Assembly: GCA_030153045.1 (NCBI GenBank)
Contig: JASLID010000056.1
Span: forward strand, 1-64,000
DNA length: 64,000 nucleotides
Direction: 5' to 3'
Source: Flavobacterium sp.
Lineage (GTDB): Bacteria; Bacteroidota; Bacteroidia; Flavobacteriales; Flavobacteriaceae
Part shown: positions 1 through 7,303 of the stretch, piece by piece
Layout of the letters: each line of letters starts with the position of its first letter
Position numbering within the stretch: the first letter of the stretch is position 1
Position numbers and translations under genes: made by a program
The notes under the pieces: model-generated
Databases searched by the model: none
The model's input: the letters and a program-made list of their open reading frames with translations, nothing else
Told to the model about the DNA's origin: nothing

Positions 1-110
1 TTAACAATCAGAATGATTTTTTTATAAAACAATACAAATCCTGCGGCAAAAGCTGCTAGAAATTGTACAATTAATGCTCCTGTACCTGGGTCAAAATATA
101 ATGGTATCAT
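1..110 (-). CDS. Small membrane protein, N-terminal part (cut by window edge)
   Basis: An open frame starts at the ATG complementary to 108-110 and runs off the window after 36 codons. It begins MIPLYFDPGTGALIVQFLAA and continues into a single hydrophobic segment followed by YKK. Short proteins with a DPGTG motif followed by one membrane helix are common beside polysaccharide genes in many bacteria; their function is not established to my knowledge. It lies upstream of the flippase on the same strand with an 84-nt gap after the ATG, so it probably belongs to the polysaccharide locus that continues left of the window. The C-terminus and total length cannot be seen. Confidence 0.6.
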   Translation of the reverse strand, partial: MIPLYFDPGTGALIVQFLAAFAAGFVLFYKKIILIV

Positions 111-194
111 CTTTTTTTATTTTGGTTCAAAGCTATCAATTATTTTTTAATTTCAATGAAGGCTTTATGAATCTCTATTTTAAAAACAAACGGT

Positions 195-1469
195 TCAAAT
201 CAAATTTTTCCTGAAGTAAACTATTAAAACAATTAGATAAACAAAATAGGTCAGTGCGTGAGCCATTACTACTCCTTCGGTTTTAAAATAGTTAATCAGA
301 ATGAAATTTGAAATTAATGAAATCGATAGTGACGTTATTTCGGTAATAATAAACGCTTTGGTCATTTTTTTTGCAAAAAACTGAAGCCCTAAAATCAATG
401 AAACAACTCTAAGTAAATCCCCCAAAAGTTGCCAAAAAAATAATTTCGAAACAGGTTCGAAAGCAGGCGCAAAAAGTATTTTTATAATTAAACTTTTGCA
501 AAAATAAATTATAATTAATCCTAAAGTAAATAAAGGCAAAACATTTTTATAGAAACTCCAAACCACTGACTTTGTTTTAGAAATACTTTCTGATGTAACA
601 AGCTTCGGGTAATAATAAACCATCAACAAAGTATTCACAAATAATATATAATAGGCTGATATTCGCTGCATCGCTTCCCAATACCCTGCATGAGTTAAAT
701 CTGTGGCTTCTATCAAATGATTCCTGATAAATAATGAAACAATTGGCCCAAGGATTCCTGGAATCATTGCCATAATAAAATAATGTGAAAGGTTTTTTAG
801 AATTGAAAAGTCAAGAATTTTTAAACTTAAAAACTTCGTTACTAAAATTTCACCAGACAGGTAAAACAGACTTATGAAAAACAAAAGAGATGGTGTTATA
901 ACAATTGACAGCAATGCACCATAAACATTATAATTGAAAACAAAAAAAGCAGTAATTACTAAGCCTAAAATATTTCCTAAAATGTTGATATAAATAACTT
1001 TTTTAAATTTCCCTAGACCATTAATAATAGCAATTAAATAAAGAGAAGCAACATAAAATGGAATGGCGATAGCTAAAATTTTAAAAACATAGAAGTAGTT
1101 AACATTTTCGCCAAAAACTTTTTTATTCCAATAATCTGCAAAAAAGAAGAGAACTGTACCAACAACAGTGGAAACACCTATTAAACATAAAAAGAGGGTT
1201 GAAATAATTTTTTTTAATTGACTTTCATTTTTATCGTTTTCGGCTACATATTTAACAATCCCATTTTGAAATCCAAGCGAAGAAACACTTTCAACTGAAG
1301 TTAAAAAATTTCTAAAATTCCCTATTAGAGCCATACCGCCCGGGCCAACAAAAACAGCTAAAATTTTTGATGTAATTAAACCAATCGCAATTTTAATTAA
1401 AATACTCACCCCATTTAAAGACGTTATTTTAAATAATTCTGATGATTGTATTTTTTTAATAAATTTCAA
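195..1469 (-). CDS. Wzx-type O-antigen/polysaccharide flippase
   Basis: The 424-aa protein is almost entirely hydrophobic, with roughly twelve predicted membrane helices spread over the whole length, and fits the MATE/polysaccharide-synthase (Wzx) superfamily. The N-terminal pattern of a first helix followed by VGPGGMALIGNFRNF resembles O-antigen translocases of the WzxE kind, which flip undecaprenyl-linked oligosaccharide across the inner membrane. Length matches the family. It sits 28 nt downstream of the GNAT/FemAB-like gene on the same strand, which supports a surface-glycan context. The lipid-linked substrate cannot be deduced. No polymerase or priming transferase is visible next to it; those may lie left of the window. 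Confidence 0.85.
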   Translation of the reverse strand: MKFIKKIQSSELFKITSLNGVSILIKIAIGLITSKILAVFVGPGGMALIGNFRNFLTSVESVSSLGFQNGIVKYVAENDKNESQLKKIISTLFLCLIGVSTVVGTVLFFFADYWNKKVFGENVNYFYVFKILAIAIPFYVASLYLIAIINGLGKFKKVIYINILGNILGLVITAFFVFNYNVYGALLSIVITPSLLFFISLFYLSGEILVTKFLSLKILDFSILKNLSHYFIMAMIPGILGPIVSLFIRNHLIEATDLTHAGYWEAMQRISAYYILFVNTLLMVYYYPKLVTSESISKTKSVVWSFYKNVLPLFTLGLIIIYFCKSLIIKILFAPAFEPVSKLFFWQLLGDLLRVVSLILGLQFFAKKMTKAFIITEITSLSISLISNFILINYFKTEGVVMAHALTYFVYLIVLIVYFRKNLI

Positions 1470-1497
1470 GATTGACTTATTTTATATTCTGACAACA

Positions 1498-2475
1498 CTA
1501 TATCAAAACATTTTCTAATAAACTATAATTTTTAGTTTTCACTTCATAAAAATCTTGAACGACTGTACTTGCTCCAAAACTTTCTTTCCAATATGACAAT
1601 CCATTATTAAGGTTTTTACCATAATTTTCGTTAGAATTTCCAAAATCAAAATATTTTTTTTCTTTGAAAACCTCATTTATTAAGTAATGGTATAAGAAGT
1701 CTAAACTACCTAATTCATTATCTCCTTCATCAGCAGAAATATACTGTGCATGAGCCACTTGACCAGTTTCAAACATGGTTGTTCCTGCAACAATTTTACC
1801 TTCAAAAAAAACATTAAATTGACGGATATTCTTAGGAAATTTAGATTGCAACAGTTTTATTTCTTCAATTGAATGAACAGGCTTTATACCGTGTTTTACA
1901 TCCAAATTCGGCTTTAGTATTTTATTCCAAAACAATTCAAAATCAGTTTCTTCTTTTATAACTAGTTGCGCCTTTACCCCTTTTTTTAGCCCTCTTTTTC
2001 TGAGTTTTGACATTGTAAGTTCTTTTCTCAAATCAATTACAGCTAATGCTTCTCTTCGAGTTAATTTTGCTTGAACTAAAAATAAAGCATAAAGTAAATC
2101 CTCAGAAGGCTTTTGATGGTAAATACTTGGAATAGATTTAATATTTAGCGTTAAAAAACTTTTTTGATATAAATACTTTAAAACTAATTGAAAAACTCCA
2201 ATTACTGAGGCTAGTTTTAAATTCTCCTTATAAATCAAACCTCCATAAGTAAGGCCTTGGTGGGAAAAAATATCATCTCCTACTTTATTAGCAGGAAGTA
2301 AAGCCACTAATTTTTCTTTATTAAAAATTAAAAGTGAGAAATCTTCAAATCTATCACGATGATATTCCATAAAATCACGATGAAATAAGAAGGTAGCATT
2401 TTTAGCTTCACTCACAAAAGTGTTCCAAGCTACATAATCGCTGGCTTCGTACTGTCTTATTGAATATTCTTTCAC
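1498..2475 (-). CDS. FemAB/GNAT-like acyltransferase
   Basis: The 325-aa soluble protein shows the arrangement of FemAB-like GNAT proteins. An N-terminal half has YxxxD...W and FLFHRDFMEYH; a C-terminal acyltransferase half (about 190-300) contains FEGKIVAGTTMF, then YISADEGDNELGSLDFLYHYL and FDFGNSNENYGKNLN. The last two resemble the family's usual pattern in which a chain is placed in the active site near a conserved FDFG/N-rich strand. Related proteins transfer amino acids or acyl groups to cell-wall or surface-glycan precursors. Being next to a flippase suggests modification of a surface polysaccharide, but donor and acceptor are unknown. Start chosen at MKEYSIRQYEASDY because the fold begins there. 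Confidence 0.7.
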   Translation of the reverse strand: MKEYSIRQYEASDYVAWNTFVSEAKNATFLFHRDFMEYHRDRFEDFSLLIFNKEKLVALLPANKVGDDIFSHQGLTYGGLIYKENLKLASVIGVFQLVLKYLYQKSFLTLNIKSIPSIYHQKPSEDLLYALFLVQAKLTRREALAVIDLRKELTMSKLRKRGLKKGVKAQLVIKEETDFELFWNKILKPNLDVKHGIKPVHSIEEIKLLQSKFPKNIRQFNVFFEGKIVAGTTMFETGQVAHAQYISADEGDNELGSLDFLYHYLINEVFKEKKYFDFGNSNENYGKNLNNGLSYWKESFGASTVVQDFYEVKTKNYSLLENVLI

Positions 2476-2524
2476 CTAATTTATTTTTGCTGTGGAAAAT
2501 TACACCTTTTTTCGAGAATTAATA

Positions 2525-3127
2525 TTATTCTTTTTCGATCGGTTTTAGTGACCATTTAAATTTAACAGCCATCAATCTAATAACAATGATGACTAAAGAA
2601 GTTATTAAGTATAAAATATCTTTTTCGAGATTTAATTCTTTTAAACCAAAGAAAACAATACCACCAATAATACAAATCGTAGCATAAATTTCCTTTCTAA
2701 AAATCACGGGAATATCATTACACAAAATATCTCGAATAACACCTCCAAAGCAAGCCGTCATGGTTCCTAAAGCAATGCAAATAATAGGATCTAAATGAAT
2801 ATCAATCCCTTTTTGAATTCCTATCAATGTAAAAATACCAAGTCCAATTGTATCAAATAAAAACAACGACGTTCTAAAAATATCTAATCTTCTTCTAAAA
2901 ATAATGGCCAAAAGAAACCCAATAAGAATAACATAAACGTAATTCAAATCGGTCATCCAACCTACAGGAGTTCTTCCAATCATAACATCGCGCAAAGTTC
3001 CTCCCCCCACTGATGTTACAAAAGCAATGATTAAAACCCCGAAGGGATCCATTTTTTTATTCATCGCTGTCAAAGCACCTGACATGGCAAAAGCCATTGT
3101 TCCAATAATATCTAAAAGGTAAAACAT
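2525..3127 (-). CDS. Trimeric intracellular cation (TRIC) channel family protein, YicG-like
   Basis: The 200-aa protein has two repeats of about three helices and carries the family's paired glycine motifs: SVGGGTLRDVMIGRTP near residues 39-54 and ACFGGVIRDILCNDIP near 124-140. This internal duplication with GGGxxRD/GGxxRD is diagnostic of the UPF0126/TRIC family, whose archaeal and bacterial members form trimeric cation channels. Length is typical. A Bacteroidota -7 element (TAATTTTG on the minus strand, 3157-3164) lies 29 nt before the ATG, giving a short leader. It is the last gene of the minus-strand block and diverges from the SpoU gene. Confidence 0.9.
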   Translation of the reverse strand: MFYLLDIIGTMAFAMSGALTAMNKKMDPFGVLIIAFVTSVGGGTLRDVMIGRTPVGWMTDLNYVYVILIGFLLAIIFRRRLDIFRTSLFLFDTIGLGIFTLIGIQKGIDIHLDPIICIALGTMTACFGGVIRDILCNDIPVIFRKEIYATICIIGGIVFFGLKELNLEKDILYLITSLVIIVIRLMAVKFKWSLKPIEKE

Positions 3128-3156
3128 TATAATTGAAGTTGTGGAGTATATTGCGG

Positions 3157-3164
3157 CAAAATTA
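3157..3164 (-). promoter_or_regulatory. Candidate -7 promoter element for the TRIC gene
   Basis: The minus strand reads TAATTTTG, matching the Bacteroidota -7 consensus TAnnTTTG, 29 nt upstream of the start codon. No clear -33 TTTG is visible at the expected distance. Confidence 0.45.
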
Positions 3165-3222
3165 CAGAAAATACGCTAAATTCTATTGGATTAAAGCCGT
3201 TTTTTAGTGTTTTCAATATTTA

Positions 3223-3252
3223 TTTGAAATTTGAAAAAAGGTAGTAACTTAG
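3223..3252 (+). promoter_or_regulatory. Candidate promoter for the SpoU methyltransferase gene
   Basis: TTTG at 3223-3226 is followed after 18 nt by TAACTTAG at 3245-3252, a one-base variant of TAnnTTTG. The same 18-nt spacing is seen before the DUF349 gene and dapD in this window. It lies about 40 nt before the TTG start. Confidence 0.45.
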
Positions 3253-3292
3253 CTTCCGAATAGTCGGAATCAGAAACTTAGCAACTCTCCCT

Positions 3293-4081
3293 TTGAAACA
3301 AATTACATCAGCACAAAATCCGTTTATAAAATCATTGGTTTTATTACAAGAAAAATCAAAAGCCCGAAAACAATCGGGAACCTTTTTAATTGAAGGACAA
3401 CGCGAAATTGAATTGGCTGTAAAGGGAGGATTTGAAATTGAAACTATTTTATTTTTACCCGATTTAATTTCGGAAAAACAAATACACCAATTCACTGACA
3501 AACCAATAGACTTCATTGAAATTTCAAAAGAAATTTATCAAAAATTAGCCTATCGTGATACAACCGAAGGTATTTTGGCTGTAGCCAAAACCAAATCATT
3601 ACAGTTATCCGATTTAAAATTATCCGAAAAACCATTAATCCTTATCGCCGAAGCTCCTGAAAAACCAGGAAATATTGGCGCCATGCTTCGTACTGCCGAT
3701 GCTGCCAATATTGACGCTGTGATTATTGCCAATCCAAAAAGCGATATGTACAGTCCTAATATTGTTCGTTCAAGCGTAGGATGCTTATTTACAAACCAAA
3801 TCGCCACAGGAACAACTCAGGAAATTATTGATTTTCTGAAAGAAAAAAACATTAATTTTTACGCTGCAACGCTACAAAATTCAACGTCGTACCACACACA
3901 AGACTATACCAAGCCCACAGCACTTGTTGTAGGTACAGAAGCCACTGGACTTTCTGCGGAATGGCGCGATAATGCGACCCAAAATATCATTATCCCCATG
4001 CAGGGCGAAATCGATTCTATGAATGTTTCGGTTGCCGCTGCCATTTTGATTTTTGAAGCCAAAAGACAAAGAGGTTTTTAG
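3293..4081 (+). CDS. SpoU/TrmH-family RNA 2'-O-methyltransferase
   Basis: The 262-aa protein matches the RlmB/TrmH-like SpoU family. An N-terminal substrate-binding domain opens with KQITSAQNPFIKSL and has FLIEGQREIE near residue 31. The SPOUT catalytic domain has three signature motifs: PEKPGNIGAMLRTADAA (about 122-138), VVGTEATGLS (about 212-222) and IPMQGEIDSMNVSVAAAI (about 234-252). The enzyme methylates a ribose in rRNA or tRNA using S-adenosylmethionine; the target nucleotide cannot be told from sequence. A TTG start is chosen because the family N-terminus begins exactly there and no in-frame ATG precedes it. It stands alone between the minus-strand block and the ter operon. Confidence 0.9.
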   Translation: MKQITSAQNPFIKSLVLLQEKSKARKQSGTFLIEGQREIELAVKGGFEIETILFLPDLISEKQIHQFTDKPIDFIEISKEIYQKLAYRDTTEGILAVAKTKSLQLSDLKLSEKPLILIAEAPEKPGNIGAMLRTADAANIDAVIIANPKSDMYSPNIVRSSVGCLFTNQIATGTTQEIIDFLKEKNINFYAATLQNSTSYHTQDYTKPTALVVGTEATGLSAEWRDNATQNIIIPMQGEIDSMNVSVAAAILIFEAKRQRGF

Positions 4082-4526
4082 AAATAAACCATCTTAGAAA
4101 AAATCATCAACAGAATGACAAAACTTGAAAATAAAATTATGATTTGTGGACTTGTGACTGAACTGACAAATTCTCAACTAGAATTTATACGGGGAATTGG
4201 TTTTGAGACATAACAGTTTCTAAGAAAAAAGGCTAACTTTATTTTCAGTCAAAACGATCACCACAGTTAGCTGGGAAAATTTTTATTATAAGACAATATT
4301 TTTACGGTAAAATGGAATAATTGCAGTTTCAATGCTGATTCAGCAGGAGAAAAAGAGTTTTCATAGAAAATTTTTATTGTAGATAGCTATGTAAAATGTA
4401 TTTTCAATTTCGACTTTTGTTATATTTGCTGACTTACAGTTTATTTAGAGTTATATGATAGGTTGTCAGCTTAAACATACACTTTTTAGACTGTTTTTAA
4501 AAGTTTAAAACACTCCATAGAATAAT
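4082..4526 (+). promoter_or_regulatory. Non-coding gap and leader region upstream of the ter operon
   Basis: This 445-nt AT-rich stretch contains no convincing gene. It holds TATATTTG at 4421-4428, a full match to TAnnTTTG, which would give a leader of about 90 nt before the first ter ORF at 4527. A 13-nt direct repeat (GAAAATTTTTATT) occurs at 4275-4287 and 4366-4378; in such AT-rich DNA it may be chance. No strong terminator for the preceding methyltransferase gene is visible. Confidence 0.45.
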
Positions 4527-4661
4527 ATGACAATTAACTTACAAAAAGGACAAAAAAGGGATGTTGGATTAGCAGAATTGAGCTGGAATCCAAAAGAAGA
4601 GACAGGTGAGTCTAAACACGCAGGCAATTTTGCTGACATTTTAAAATCATTATACGTTTGA
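4527..4661 (+). CDS. 44-aa ORF with a TerD-like N-terminus, coupled to the HAD gene
   Basis: ATG at 4527 opens a 44-codon frame beginning MTINLQKGQKRDVGLAELSW. Its first nine residues closely match the start of the four full TerD proteins downstream (MAINLQKGQR, MAINLEKGQR). The following SWNPKEE could correspond to the GLGWDTNSS strand, but the FDLDAS and DGDGDD calcium-binding segments are absent; the tail HAGNFADILKSLYV has no TerD counterpart I can see. Its TGA overlaps the TTG start of the HAD gene (TTGA, 4658-4661), the arrangement expected for translational coupling. It could be a functional small protein, a leader peptide, or the remnant of a deleted TerD gene. Confidence 0.55.
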   Translation: MTINLQKGQKRDVGLAELSWNPKEETGESKHAGNFADILKSLYV

Positions 4662-5323
4662 AATTAAATTACAAAGATTACAGTCATATTTCTTTTGATT
4701 TATGGCTAACACTGATAAAGTCAAATCCTGAATTTAAAAGCAAGAGAAATTTATTATTCAGAGATTTTTTTGAAACAGATTGCACAATAGAAAAAGTTAA
4801 TGAAGTTGTTCGATATTATGATGTTTTGTGTAATAACATAAATGAAAAAACAGGCCTTAATATTGATACGTATGAGATTTACTATTTGATTTTGAATGCA
4901 TTGAATATTAAAACAAACGAAATCGAAACAGAACGATTAAAACAATTTTATGTAGAAACAGAAGTATTATTTATAAAGTATAAACCTGAACTGCTTTTCC
5001 CTGACATTCAGTCTTTATTTAAAGAAATTACAGAACAAGGAAAAACAATAAACATATTAAGCAATACAGCATTTATTAAAGGAGATACTTTGAGAAAAGT
5101 AATTTCATATTATGATTTAGATAAATACTTTTCATTTCAAATTTATTCAGACGAAGTAGGTTTTTCAAAGCCTAATAAAGAAATATTCCAACTGGTTTAT
5201 GATCAGGCAAATATTAAAAGCAGCTCATCAAGAAAAGAGATATTACATGTTGGAGACAATGTAGTTGCTGATTATAACGGAGCATTAAATTTTGGATTTG
5301 ATGCTTATCTATTAAAAATATAA
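4658..5323 (+). CDS. HAD-superfamily hydrolase of the ter locus
   Basis: This 221-aa protein has the four HAD motifs: FDLWLTL (D14), ILSNTAF (about 127), the lysine of GFSKPNKEIF (about 168) and HVGDNVVADYNGA (about 196). Motif I reads D-L-W rather than D-x-D, so the second aspartate that acts as acid/base in phosphatases is replaced by tryptophan; FDLY/W variants occur in haloacid-dehalogenase-like members. A HAD enzyme next to a phosphoribosyltransferase is part of the biosynthetic genes reported to accompany ter systems. The TTG start is required by the motif I position and overlaps the stop of the small ORF. The PRTase-like gene follows after 4 nt. Substrate is unknown. Confidence 0.8.
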   Translation: MKLNYKDYSHISFDLWLTLIKSNPEFKSKRNLLFRDFFETDCTIEKVNEVVRYYDVLCNNINEKTGLNIDTYEIYYLILNALNIKTNEIETERLKQFYVETEVLFIKYKPELLFPDIQSLFKEITEQGKTINILSNTAFIKGDTLRKVISYYDLDKYFSFQIYSDEVGFSKPNKEIFQLVYDQANIKSSSSRKEILHVGDNVVADYNGALNFGFDAYLLKI

Positions 5324-5327
5324 AACA

Positions 5328-6134
5328 ATGAACACAAATTATAGTTTATATAAAATCTATGAAAAGGAAAATTGTCCTTTTCAAGCCGATGAGTACAGTT
5401 GGTTTAAGTTTGGTGATAAATTTTATGCAGAAAAATTTGCTAAAGAATTATTTGACGGATTTATAAGCCAAAATCGAGAGTTACTATTGTCAAAAGAAGA
5501 GATTGTAATTCTACCAAGTCCACATTTGTCAATTCCAACAGCTTCAAATTTTCTTTGTTATTATTTTAAAAAGCATGTAAACAATTTTCTTTTTACAAAT
5601 AATAAAAAAGCCTGTGCAGAATCTAAGATTTACAGAAATCAAACTTATGTGACTGATTATGGTAATTTAGATTTTGAAGAAAGAGTAAAACTAATTTCTA
5701 ACGATACATATTATATTGATAGAAACTTTATTGATGGCAAATTTTGCATTTTTGTAGATGACATTAAAATTACAGGAAGCCACGAACACACCGTAAATAA
5801 AATATTAGATCAATATAACGTTAATGGAGATTTTATTTTTATTTACTTTGCTGAACTGATTAACAAAGATATTCATCCAAATATTGAAAATCATTATAAT
5901 TATTTTGCAGTAAAAGGTGTTCAGGAAATTGTCCAGTTGATAAATAAAGATAGTTTCCAGTTTAATACACGTGTAGTTAAATTTATTTTGAATCTAAATG
6001 AAGAAGACTTTAATTACTTAGTGAATAATATACCTAAGAAGAAAAATGATGAGTTATTTCATTTGGCAATCAGCAACAATTATCACCAAATTAAAGAGTA
6101 TAAAAACAATATAAACACAATCAAATTAATTTAA
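5328..6134 (+). CDS. Phosphoribosyltransferase-like protein of the ter locus
   Basis: The 268-aa protein contains CIFVDDIKITGSHEHT at about residues 140-155, the PRPP-binding loop of type I phosphoribosyltransferases (hydrophobic strand, DD, then TGxT-like turn; here TGSHEHT). An upstream IVILPSPH (about 59-66) could be the preceding core strand. PRTases are recurrent partners of HAD proteins and TerD in ter gene clusters and are thought to make or modify a nucleotide-like metabolite. The C-terminal 100 residues are Asn/Lys-rich and I do not recognise them. The gene is 4 nt after HAD and 2 nt before TerD, so co-expression is near certain. The ATP-grasp and lyase genes of fuller versions are not seen here. 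Confidence 0.75.
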   Translation: MNTNYSLYKIYEKENCPFQADEYSWFKFGDKFYAEKFAKELFDGFISQNRELLLSKEEIVILPSPHLSIPTASNFLCYYFKKHVNNFLFTNNKKACAESKIYRNQTYVTDYGNLDFEERVKLISNDTYYIDRNFIDGKFCIFVDDIKITGSHEHTVNKILDQYNVNGDFIFIYFAELINKDIHPNIENHYNYFAVKGVQEIVQLINKDSFQFNTRVVKFILNLNEEDFNYLVNNIPKKKNDELFHLAISNNYHQIKEYKNNINTIKLI

Positions 6135-6136
6135 AT

Positions 6137-6691
6137 ATGGCTATTAATTTACAAAAAGGACAAAGAGAGAATATTAATGCTCCTAAATTTACAATTGGTT
6201 TAGGATGGGATACAAACAGTAGTTCAACAGGATTAGATTTTGACCTTGATGCATCCGTTTTTATCTTAGGAGAAAATAAAAAAATATTATCAGATTCACA
6301 TTTTGTTTTCTATAACAATTTAAAATCTCCAGATGAATCAGTAATTCACACTGGAGATAATTTAACTGGAGATGGAGATGGAGATGATGAGCAAATTAAA
6401 ATTGATTTGACAAAAATTAACCCTTCGGCCAAAGAAATCTGTATTGTGGTTACAATCCATGAGTCAGAAAGTAGAAAACAAAATTTTGGTCAGGTAAGAA
6501 ATTCTTTCATTAGAGTTGTTGATGACAGCACAAATGCAGAAATTGTAAAATATGAATTAGAAGAAGATTTTTCAATTGAAACAGCAGTCGAATTCGGAAG
6601 AATATACAACAAAGACGGACAATGGAAATTTGAAGCCATTGGAATGGGAATGAAAGGCGGATTAGAAGATTATTTAAACAAATACAATTAA
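6137..6691 (+). CDS. terD: TerD-family stress protein, copy A1
   Basis: The 184-aa protein is a canonical TerD/TerE-type calcium-binding beta-sandwich. Visible signatures are the N-terminal MAINLQKGQR, GLGWDTNSS followed by FDLDASVF near 35-41, IHTGDNLTGDGDGDDEQI (about 74-91) with the acidic calcium ligands, and GQVRNSFIRVVD (about 119-130). Length is standard. Proteins of this family support tellurite resistance and protection against membrane stress and phage. It is very similar to the copy at 9399, and each is followed at once by a longer TerD paralogue, showing that a two-gene unit was duplicated. Gaps are 2 nt upstream and 3 nt downstream. Confidence 0.95.
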   Translation: MAINLQKGQRENINAPKFTIGLGWDTNSSSTGLDFDLDASVFILGENKKILSDSHFVFYNNLKSPDESVIHTGDNLTGDGDGDDEQIKIDLTKINPSAKEICIVVTIHESESRKQNFGQVRNSFIRVVDDSTNAEIVKYELEEDFSIETAVEFGRIYNKDGQWKFEAIGMGMKGGLEDYLNKYN

Positions 6692-6694
6692 AAC

Positions 6695-7303
6695 ATGGCA
6701 ATTAATTTAGAAAAAGGACAAAGAATTAACCTTGAAAAAGGAAATGGAGTAAAACTTCAAAATATTTGTGTAGGAATCAATTGGGGAGCTATCGAGAAAA
6801 AAGGACTTTTTACAACTAAAAAAGAGCCAGTTGATCTAGATGCAAGCTGTGCCGTTTATGACGACAAGAAAAATCATATAGATTCTGTAAATTTCAGAAA
6901 ATTAAAATCGAATGATCAAGCTATCAAACATAGTGGTGACGACTTAACAGGAGATTTAAATGGTGATGATGGATTAGATAACGAAGTAATCACTTTAGAT
7001 CTTTCAAAATTATCAGCTACTGCTAACCATATTGGTTTTTTCGTAAACAGTTTTAGAGGACAGGATTTTAAAGATATCCCTTTCGCATCTATCAGAATTT
7101 ATGAAGGTACTCCAACTCGTGTAAACGAAGAGTTCGCACGTTACGACATTGCTAACGATGCTTCTTTTTCAGGAAACGTATCTATGATTCTTGGTGTTTT
7201 CTACAAAAGAAATGAAGAATGGAAGTTTAATGCTATTGGAGTTCCAACCAAAGATAAAAAACTGGAAGAAACCATTGTTACGATTCAACAAAACCATTTA
7301 TAA
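6695..7303 (+). CDS. TerD-family protein, longer type, copy B1
   Basis: This 202-aa TerD paralogue differs from the A type. After the shared INLEKGQR start comes LEKGNGVKLQNICVGINWG, then PVDLDASC (about 48-55) and HSGDDLTGDLNGDDGLDNE (about 86-104), with NSFRGQDF and FASIRIYEGTP further on. The acidic metal-binding positions are kept. The central motif DLNGDDGLDNE distinguishes the B type here from the DGDGDDE of the A type, which suggests distinct binding properties. The final A of its TAA is the first base of the TelA ATG (TAATG at 7300-7304 region), so the two are translationally coupled. Confidence 0.93.
   Translation: MAINLEKGQRINLEKGNGVKLQNICVGINWGAIEKKGLFTTKKEPVDLDASCAVYDDKKNHIDSVNFRKLKSNDQAIKHSGDDLTGDLNGDDGLDNEVITLDLSKLSATANHIGFFVNSFRGQDFKDIPFASIRIYEGTPTRVNEEFARYDIANDASFSGNVSMILGVFYKRNEEWKFNAIGVPTKDKKLEETIVTIQQNHL

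Noticed and set aside
4115..4213. 32-codon ORF upstream of the ter promoter
   Set aside because: No resemblance to any family, no promoter-like element close by and no coupling to a neighbour; chance in AT-rich DNA is likely.
4275..4378. 13-nt direct repeat GAAAATTTTTATT as an operator
   Set aside because: In such AT-rich sequence two copies 91 bp apart can arise by chance, and there is no dyad symmetry or position near the -7 element.
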